Assembly: GCF_003851885.1 (NCBI RefSeq)
Contig: NZ_BHZE01000022.1
Span: 1 to 48,414 of the forward strand
DNA: 48,414 bases
Source of the DNA: Thermaurantimonas aggregans
GTDB lineage: Bacteria > Bacteroidota > Bacteroidia > Flavobacteriales > Schleiferiaceae
Direction of reading: 5' to 3'
The position numbers and the translations under genes were made by a program. Position 1 is the stretch's first letter. Every line of letters begins with the position of its first letter. Under the pieces are notes generated by a model that made no database searches, was not told where the DNA came from, and saw only the letters and a list, made by a program, of their open reading frames with translations. Of this stretch, positions 41,498 through 48,414 are shown piece by piece.

Positions 41498-42452
41498 ACC
41501 CAGGGAAATTCAAGAAGCAAAAGCTCTAATCGAAAAATTTAAAGATCTCAAGAAAGAAATTTCAAAAATTATAATAGGTCAAGATGAGGTGGTCGAACAG
41601 CTGCTCATCAGCATCATGAGTCAAGGCCACTCTCTGCTGGTAGGCGTTCCTGGTTTGGCTAAGACCTTACTCATCAATACACTGGCTAAGAGCCTCGGCC
41701 TTCAATTCAACAGAATACAATTTACTCCCGACCTGATGCCCTCTGACATCATTGGCGCAGAAATACTTGATGAAAACAGAAAGTTTAAATTCATTCCTGG
41801 GCCGATATTCGCCAATGTGATTTTGGCCGACGAAATCAACCGTACCCCTCCCAAAACACAAGCTGCCCTACTCGAAGCTATGCAAGAGAAGGCTGTAACC
41901 GCAGCAGGACATCGATATAAGTTGCCTTTGCCATTTTTTGTGTTGGCCACACAAAATCCGATTGAACAAGAAGGAACCTATCCTCTGCCAGAAGCGCAAT
42001 TAGACCGCTTTATGTTTAACATCGTGCTTGACTACCCGAGTAGAAAGGAAGAAATCGAAATCGTAAAACGCACAACGTCAGATGTATCGCCCGAAGTGAA
42101 TGTGGTTTTTACGGAAGACAATATCTGGAAGGCCTCAAGCATCATTCGTCAATTACCCGTAACGGATGTGATTTACGAATACGCCATCGACTTAGTGCGC
42201 AGAACGCGACCTAGCGATAGCAAGGCTCCCGAAATCACACGAAAATTTCTCAATTGGGGTGCCGGTCCAAGAGCCTCGCAGTATCTGGTGATGGCTGCAA
42301 AGGCTTACGCGTTCATTCATGGAAAATTCACCCCTGATGTAGATGATGTGCAGAAAATGGCCTTGCCGGTGCTTCGTCATCGCATAGTACGCAACTACCA
42401 AGCCGAAGCCGAAGGTCTCAGCACTGACGATATCATTAAAAAACTTTACTAA
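41490..42452 (+). CDS. MoxR-family AAA+ ATPase
   Basis: This 320-aa cytoplasmic AAA+ ATPase has Walker A GVPGLAKT (52-59), Walker B ILADEINRTPPKTQAALLEAMQE (from 111), sensor 1 VLATQNPIEQEGTYPLPEAQLDRFMF, and a C-terminal lid with GAGPRASQYLVMAAKAYAF. MoxR proteins act as chaperones, commonly with von Willebrand factor A proteins encoded directly downstream (BatA/BatB style). Here the downstream gene is miaA on the opposite strand, so those partners are missing from this locus and must be elsewhere if present. It overlaps the SurA-type gene by 8 bp. No terminator is visible in the 7 bp before the convergent miaA. Confidence 0.92.
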   Translation: MSEPREIQEAKALIEKFKDLKKEISKIIIGQDEVVEQLLISIMSQGHSLLVGVPGLAKTLLINTLAKSLGLQFNRIQFTPDLMPSDIIGAEILDENRKFKFIPGPIFANVILADEINRTPPKTQAALLEAMQEKAVTAAGHRYKLPLPFFVLATQNPIEQEGTYPLPEAQLDRFMFNIVLDYPSRKEEIEIVKRTTSDVSPEVNVVFTEDNIWKASSIIRQLPVTDVIYEYAIDLVRRTRPSDSKAPEITRKFLNWGAGPRASQYLVMAAKAYAFIHGKFTPDVDDVQKMALPVLRHRIVRNYQAEAEGLSTDDIIKKLY

Positions 42453-42459
42453 TCATTAC

Positions 42460-43383
42460 TCAAAAAGATCGCTGCCCTCCAGTAGCATCTAAGTCTAACG
42501 CCTCAAGCACCTCATTTTCTCGGGGAATTTTTGAAAACCAATGCATTCCATGCACCCTGTTGTACCAGGTGATTTGCCTGCGGGCATATTGCCGGGTGTG
42601 AATGATAATTTGCTCAATGCACTGGTCGCGAGTGTATTTGCCGTCGAGCATATCAAAAACTTCCCGGCAGCCAACAGTTTGCAGCGCTTGCAAGTTCTTG
42701 TAAGGATGTAGAGGTTCAACCTCTTCAAATAGGCCGTTTTTAACCATTTCACCCACGCGCCATTCGATGGCTTTGTGTAATTCTGCTCTATCTGGATTGA
42801 GGCCCAGATAGAATATTCTATAGTTTTTCTGGGTCTTAACTTTCTTATTTAAATAAAACGAAAAGGGCATACCAGTGTGATAATATACTTCTAATGCCCT
42901 TGTAAGCCTCCTTGGGTTTGATAAGTCAACTTTTTCGTAATACAAGGGATCAACTTCTTTTAGCAGCGATTGTAATGCCTCAATACCACCTTTTTCGTAA
43001 ATGCTATTAATCTGATTTCTAACCTCAACGGGTACATGTGGTACATCATCAAAGCCTTCAAGCCAAGCTTTTGCATATAATCCGCTACCGCCCACTGCTA
43101 TGCAAAAATCAGATTTTTGAAAAATATCGTGAAGCCTAACTTCAGCCAGGTCTGAAAAATCAGAAGCATTAAGTGGCTGATGAATACTTCTGAAGCCTAT
43201 AAAATGATGTTGTGCTTGAGCTAATTCTTGCTCGGTTGGCTGGGCTGTGGCTATGGGAATTTCTTTGTAAAACTGTCTTGAATCGTAAGAAAGGATTTCG
43301 GTTTGAAAAAACTGGGCCAGCTGTATGGCAAATTTAGTTTTGCCTGAGGCAGTTGGCCCACCGATTACGATCAGATGTTTCAA
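42460..43383 (-). CDS. miaA: tRNA dimethylallyltransferase
   Basis: The enzyme adds a dimethylallyl group to N6 of A37 in tRNAs reading UNN codons (EC 2.5.1.75). The 307-aa protein has the P-loop IGGPTASGKT near the N-terminus, the SYDSRQFYKEIPIATAQPT segment (the catalytic Asp of the DSRQ motif), VGGSGLYAKAWLEG, NPRRLTRALEVYYHTG and a C-terminal TRQYARRQITWYNR. The length is normal. It appears to be a single-gene unit, convergent with moxR and 22 bp downstream of the universal stress gene. Confidence 0.95.
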   Translation of the reverse strand: MKHLIVIGGPTASGKTKFAIQLAQFFQTEILSYDSRQFYKEIPIATAQPTEQELAQAQHHFIGFRSIHQPLNASDFSDLAEVRLHDIFQKSDFCIAVGGSGLYAKAWLEGFDDVPHVPVEVRNQINSIYEKGGIEALQSLLKEVDPLYYEKVDLSNPRRLTRALEVYYHTGMPFSFYLNKKVKTQKNYRIFYLGLNPDRAELHKAIEWRVGEMVKNGLFEEVEPLHPYKNLQALQTVGCREVFDMLDGKYTRDQCIEQIIIHTRQYARRQITWYNRVHGMHWFSKIPRENEVLEALDLDATGGQRSF

Positions 43384-43405
43384 ATCTGATAGCAGTTTAC
43401 AGCAA

Positions 43406-44293
43406 TTAAGAACCTATTATGCCGCCGTAAATGTCTCTTCTGGGCGTAATAGCCAATACGGGTATTTCAGAATAATAAAGTACTTTTTGAACTTCAGTGC
43501 CGAGTAATACAGTGGCAATGTCGGGTTCTTCTCCCTCCTCCGTTATGGCGAGAATATCTCCTCCGTTTTTGTAGGTAAATTCAAAAAGCTCATCGATTTT
43601 TTTACTTTCAGAATCCACCGCTTTAAAGTGGATTTCGTGCTTGATGCCTGCGTCAGTAAATACCTGATCGAGCTGTTTGAGAATAGCGAGCAGACGCGCT
43701 TTTTCTTCATCGTTTACAAAAAATCCGATAAGAGCCACGGTGGCATCAAATAAGCGTGCAAAGTGAATGACTGTCGGCGTTTTTTCTCTTGACTTGATAT
43801 CGGTATAAACGGGAAAGATGATTTTTTTTACCGTTTCTGGGTTGTTAACCCCTTTTACTACTAATACTGGTGGTTTAACAGCTGTTACCGTGCGATAGGC
43901 ATTTGAACCAATAAATTTCTTTTTAAAATTGGAAGGTCGCCCATTGGTTCCCATCACCACGAGATCAGCATCGATCAGTTCAGTGGTTTTGGCTATTTCT
44001 TCATATACTGTGCCTTTGGCAATCAAGTACTCAACTTCGAGGCCTGAATTGTTGCGCGTTTCGATAGCGAGCTGCTGAAGTTTTTCCTCTACTGTGGCGC
44101 GAACTTTTTCATCTGATTCGCTGCCATCGCCCAAAAGTCGGCTCAACAGGCTTGACTCTTCAATAACGCTGAGTAAATAAAGTCTGGCATTCATTGCCTT
44201 ACCAAAAATGATGGCCTGCTGAAGGGCTAACAGGCTTTGCTCTGAAAATCCGATGGGAACCAGTATTTTGCTTTGGTGAGACGAGGTACTCAT
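43406..44293 (-). CDS. Tandem-domain universal stress protein
   Basis: The protein (295 aa from the ATG at 44293) has two UspA-type Rossmann domains: about 9-148 (KILVPIGFSEQSLLALQQAI ... ADLVVMGTNG ... KPPVLVVKG) and about 155-290 (KKIIFPVYTDIKSREKT ... GGDILAITEEGE ... EIPVLAITPR). The first domain keeps the G-x2-G-type nucleotide segment in a degenerate form (GTNGRPSNFKKKFIGSNAYRTVTA). Tandem Usp proteins are general stress factors, and a specific role cannot be inferred. A longer start at 44329 is possible, but the family usually begins close to the first strand. A palindromic TCTAAA-AA-TTTAGA lies upstream (44362-44375). Confidence 0.82.
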   Translation of the reverse strand: MSTSSHQSKILVPIGFSEQSLLALQQAIIFGKAMNARLYLLSVIEESSLLSRLLGDGSESDEKVRATVEEKLQQLAIETRNNSGLEVEYLIAKGTVYEEIAKTTELIDADLVVMGTNGRPSNFKKKFIGSNAYRTVTAVKPPVLVVKGVNNPETVKKIIFPVYTDIKSREKTPTVIHFARLFDATVALIGFFVNDEEKARLLAILKQLDQVFTDAGIKHEIHFKAVDSESKKIDELFEFTYKNGGDILAITEEGEEPDIATVLLGTEVQKVLYYSEIPVLAITPRRDIYGGIIGS

Positions 44294-44380
44294 AGTTTTC
44301 TTAAATTCTTTTGGCTGCAAGTTAGGCAATTCGCATATAAACCAAATAATTATTCTAAAATTCTAAAAATTTAGACAAAA

Positions 44381-44408
44381 AAAATCCCACAGCGCGCTGT
44401 GGGATTTT
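44381..44408 (-). terminator. Terminator of the carA-eno-gltA operon
   Basis: AAAATCCCACAGC (44381-44393) and GCTGTGGGATTTT (44396-44408) form a perfect 13-bp stem. On the minus strand a T run follows. It lies 17 bp after the gltA stop codon, and its symmetry would allow termination in both directions. Confidence 0.9.
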
Positions 44409-44424
44409 AACAATTACAATTCGA

Positions 44425-45735
44425 TTATTTGGCATATTTCTGCATGAGAATGTCAGTAGTGGTGGAGCCTGGGCGCTCAATGGGAAAGCCGAGAGCTCTG
44501 TCCCAAATGAGGCTTGCCATAGTGCCGAGTGCTCTTGATACACCGAAGAGTACTGTGTAGAAATCATATTCTACCAGGCCGTAATACATGAGCAGCTGTC
44601 CTGAGTGTGCATCTACATTAGGCCATGGGTTTTTAACCTTGCCAGTAGCCTCGAGGATTTCAGGTACTACCTCATAAATGCGAGAAATCAACAAGAACAT
44701 TGGGTCGTGTGGCATATGTTCCAAAGCGAATTCACGCTGAGCCATGTAGCGTGGGTCAGTTTTGCGCAGTACTGCGTGGCCAAAGCCCGGAACTACCTTG
44801 CCTTCGGTAAGCGTCTTCTTAACGTATTCGGCGATTTCCTCTTTTGATGGGAGGCCACCACCTAATTCCTTCTTCATATCGAGCACCCAGCGGATCACTT
44901 CCTGATTTGCTAAGCCGTGCAGGGGACCTGCTAAACCAGCCATACCTGCAGCAAAGGCAAGATAGGGATCGCTCAGAGCTGAACCCACCAGGCGAATAGC
45001 GTGTGCTGACACATTACCACCTTCGTGATCAGCGTGAATGGTGAGGTACAAGCGCATCAGCTCGTAGAATTCAGGATTGTCAAAACCCAGCATGTGCGCG
45101 AAGTTGGCTGAGTAGTCTAAGCGCGGATCTGGTTCGATATGATCGCCATTGCGATAGGTACGGCGGTAGATGTAAGCAGCTACGCGTGGCAAGCGAGCGA
45201 TGAGGTTCATTGCATCCTCATACACGGGATCCCAGTAGTCCTTTTTGCTGATGCCTTGGCGATAGGCTTTTTGAAATTCTGACTCAGTGCGAAGAGCCGT
45301 AATACCAGCAATAAATTGCGTCATTGGGTGCGCATGCTGAGGCAAAGAGTCAATTACCTTAAAGACATGTGGAGGCACCTGAGCCCGACGAACCCAGTTG
45401 TTGCTCATTCGGCGCACAGCGTCATCATCAGGTAGCTCGTCCATCAACAGCAGGTAGAAAAGTCCTTCAGGCAGTGGCTGCTTGCCACCCGGATACTTTG
45501 GCAATTTTTCTTGAATTTCGGGGATGGAGTACCCTCTGAATCGAATTCCCTCCTCTGGATCGAGCTTTGAAGTTTCGTATATCAATCCGGTGATACCCCT
45601 CATGCCTTGGTATACCTGAGCTATGGTGTATTCACCCATTTTTTGGTCGCCATATTGAGCCACAAAATCTTTTACCTTCTTGTTGTATGGCTCGATTTTG
45701 CTTCGAAAGTGCTCTTTGAGTTTATCAGTAATCAT
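44425..45735 (-). CDS. gltA: Citrate synthase, mitochondrial-like (Si) type
   Basis: The enzyme condenses oxaloacetate and acetyl-CoA to citrate (EC 2.3.3.1/2.3.3.16) in the TCA cycle. The 436-aa protein has the catalytic residues in HADHEGGN (His), [11 protein letters not shown] (His) and [14 protein letters not shown] (Asp), plus [20 protein letters not shown]. The N-terminal [38 protein letters not shown] and the [11 protein letters not shown] pattern resemble the eukaryotic mitochondrial enzyme rather than the E. coli hexameric type. It is 24 bp downstream of eno on the same strand, the last gene of the carA-eno-gltA unit. Confidence 0.94.
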   Translation of the reverse strand: MITDKLKEHFRSKIEPYNKKVKDFVAQYGDQKMGEYTIAQVYQGMRGITGLIYETSKLDPEEGIRFRGYSIPEIQEKLPKYPGGKQPLPEGLFYLLLMDELPDDDAVRRMSNNWVRRAQVPPHVFKVIDSLPQHAHPMTQFIAGITALRTESEFQKAYRQGISKKDYWDPVYEDAMNLIARLPRVAAYIYRRTYRNGDHIEPDPRLDYSANFAHMLGFDNPEFYELMRLYLTIHADHEGGNVSAHAIRLVGSALSDPYLAFAAGMAGLAGPLHGLANQEVIRWVLDMKKELGGGLPSKEEIAEYVKKTLTEGKVVPGFGHAVLRKTDPRYMAQREFALEHMPHDPMFLLISRIYEVVPEILEATGKVKNPWPNVDAHSGQLLMYYGLVEYDFYTVLFGVSRALGTMASLIWDRALGFPIERPGSTTTDILMQKYAK

Positions 45736-45759
45736 TTGGTTAGTGAATTAAGGGGGTTA

Positions 45760-48149
<2,390 letters not shown>

Positions 48150-48164
48150 TTTATTGTTGTTGGA

Positions 48165-48172
48165 CAAATTTA
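48165..48172 (-). promoter_or_regulatory. Probable -7 promoter box of carA
   Basis: The minus strand reads TAAATTTG, fitting TAnnTTTG, and ends 15 bp before the carA ATG at 48149. The transcript would have a leader of about 10 nt. The -33 element is unclear. Confidence 0.45.
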
Positions 48173-48290
48173 TACTTGGATTACTTGCTTATGCGAGGTT
48201 CTTAAAAAACTGTTAGTTGGTAAAAACATTATTAAATTTTTTTTGACAAATAGTAATGTGCGACGATTATGTTCGCATAAAGCAAAAAAA

Positions 48291-48326
48291 AAAGAAGGTG
48301 TCCAAAAAGTAAAGGACGCCTTCTTT
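48291..48326. terminator. Terminator-like hairpin in the right repeat
   Basis: Inverted copy of the hairpin at 85-120: AAAGAAGGTGTCC pairs with GGACGCCTTCTTT around AAAAAGTAAA, with a run of ten A before it and T-rich sequence after it. No gene is seen that would need it within the window. Confidence 0.55.
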
Positions 48327-48410
48327 TTTATTTTGATAAAACCCTTAATTGAAGTAAATTAGAGCCATCATAGACATTTTAAGTGAGGCGAGTAGTCTTT
48401 AAACAGCAAC
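48291..48410. repeat. Right copy of the 120-bp terminal inverted repeat
   Basis: Exact reverse complement of bases 1-120. Four more bases (CCGG) follow to the end of the window. On the inner side a run of A leads into the carA leader region, where no further gene is found. Confidence 0.9.
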
Positions 48411-48414
48411 CCGG

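Noticed and set aside
44362-44375. TCTAAA-AA-TTTAGA upstream of the universal stress gene as a third copy of the metal-type operator
   Set aside because: The half-sites are in the opposite arrangement with a 2-base spacer, so the geometry does not match the 6-5-6 sites at 11234 and 24303.

Overview
The window is a 48.4 kb piece of a Bacteroidota chromosome, probably class Flavobacteriia or a close relative. Four things point there. Two secreted proteins end in type IX secretion (T9SS) sorting domains and there is a PorP/SprF-family protein. Several genes and the tRNA are preceded by the Bacteroidota -7 promoter element TAnnTTTG. CarB is the short form (949 aa) without the C-terminal regulatory domain. 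The citrate synthase is of the mitochondrial-like type. Base composition is moderate, and most content is housekeeping genes packed in short operons.

Layout. 1-500: a 120-bp repeat that returns inverted at the right end, then a decayed gene remnant. 518-3889 (minus): recA, serS and a FAD oxidoreductase. 4422-8650 (minus): a tight four-gene sugar operon with a BadF-type kinase, a methylglyoxal-synthase-like protein, beta-phosphoglucomutase and maltose phosphorylase. 8952-10907: a MazG-like pyrophosphohydrolase, a small secreted NTF2-like protein, an orphan ABC ATPase and tRNA-Asn. 11292-13514: a FecA-like TonB-dependent receptor. 13879-20366 (minus): a DUF4834-like membrane protein, carB, rpmH, nnr, coaE and a YbbR-like protein. 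20494-22908 (minus): a FadN-type beta-oxidation enzyme. 23100-24213: a broken AAA-ATPase/nuclease gene. 24325-29055 (plus): a T9SS cargo protein, a flippase and a glycosyltransferase. 29033-35400 (minus): a thioredoxin-like protein, rocD, PorP/SprF and a large T9SS cargo protein. 35703-42452 (plus): guaB, three SurA/PPIase-type periplasmic proteins and a MoxR ATPase. 42460-48149 (minus): miaA, a universal stress protein, gltA, eno and carA.

The least ordinary content is non-coding. Three related GC-rich elements (about 4215-4407, 13600-13850, 32310-32575) each lie just 3' of a gene and in the same orientation as that gene. They share sequence blocks, and the two well-preserved copies can form the same hairpin and the same long-range helix. 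Two genes, the FecA-like receptor and a T9SS cargo protein, share a palindrome of identical geometry (TTTAGA-N5-TCTAAA) at the promoter, which suggests a common metal-type regulator. A perfect 10-bp inverted repeat brackets the promoter and start codon of the flippase gene. I see no CRISPR array, intact transposase, rRNA or phage module. No single cluster looks like a clear new defence or biosynthetic system; the 3' elements and the sugar operon with its divergent methylglyoxal-synthase-like protein are the best leads.
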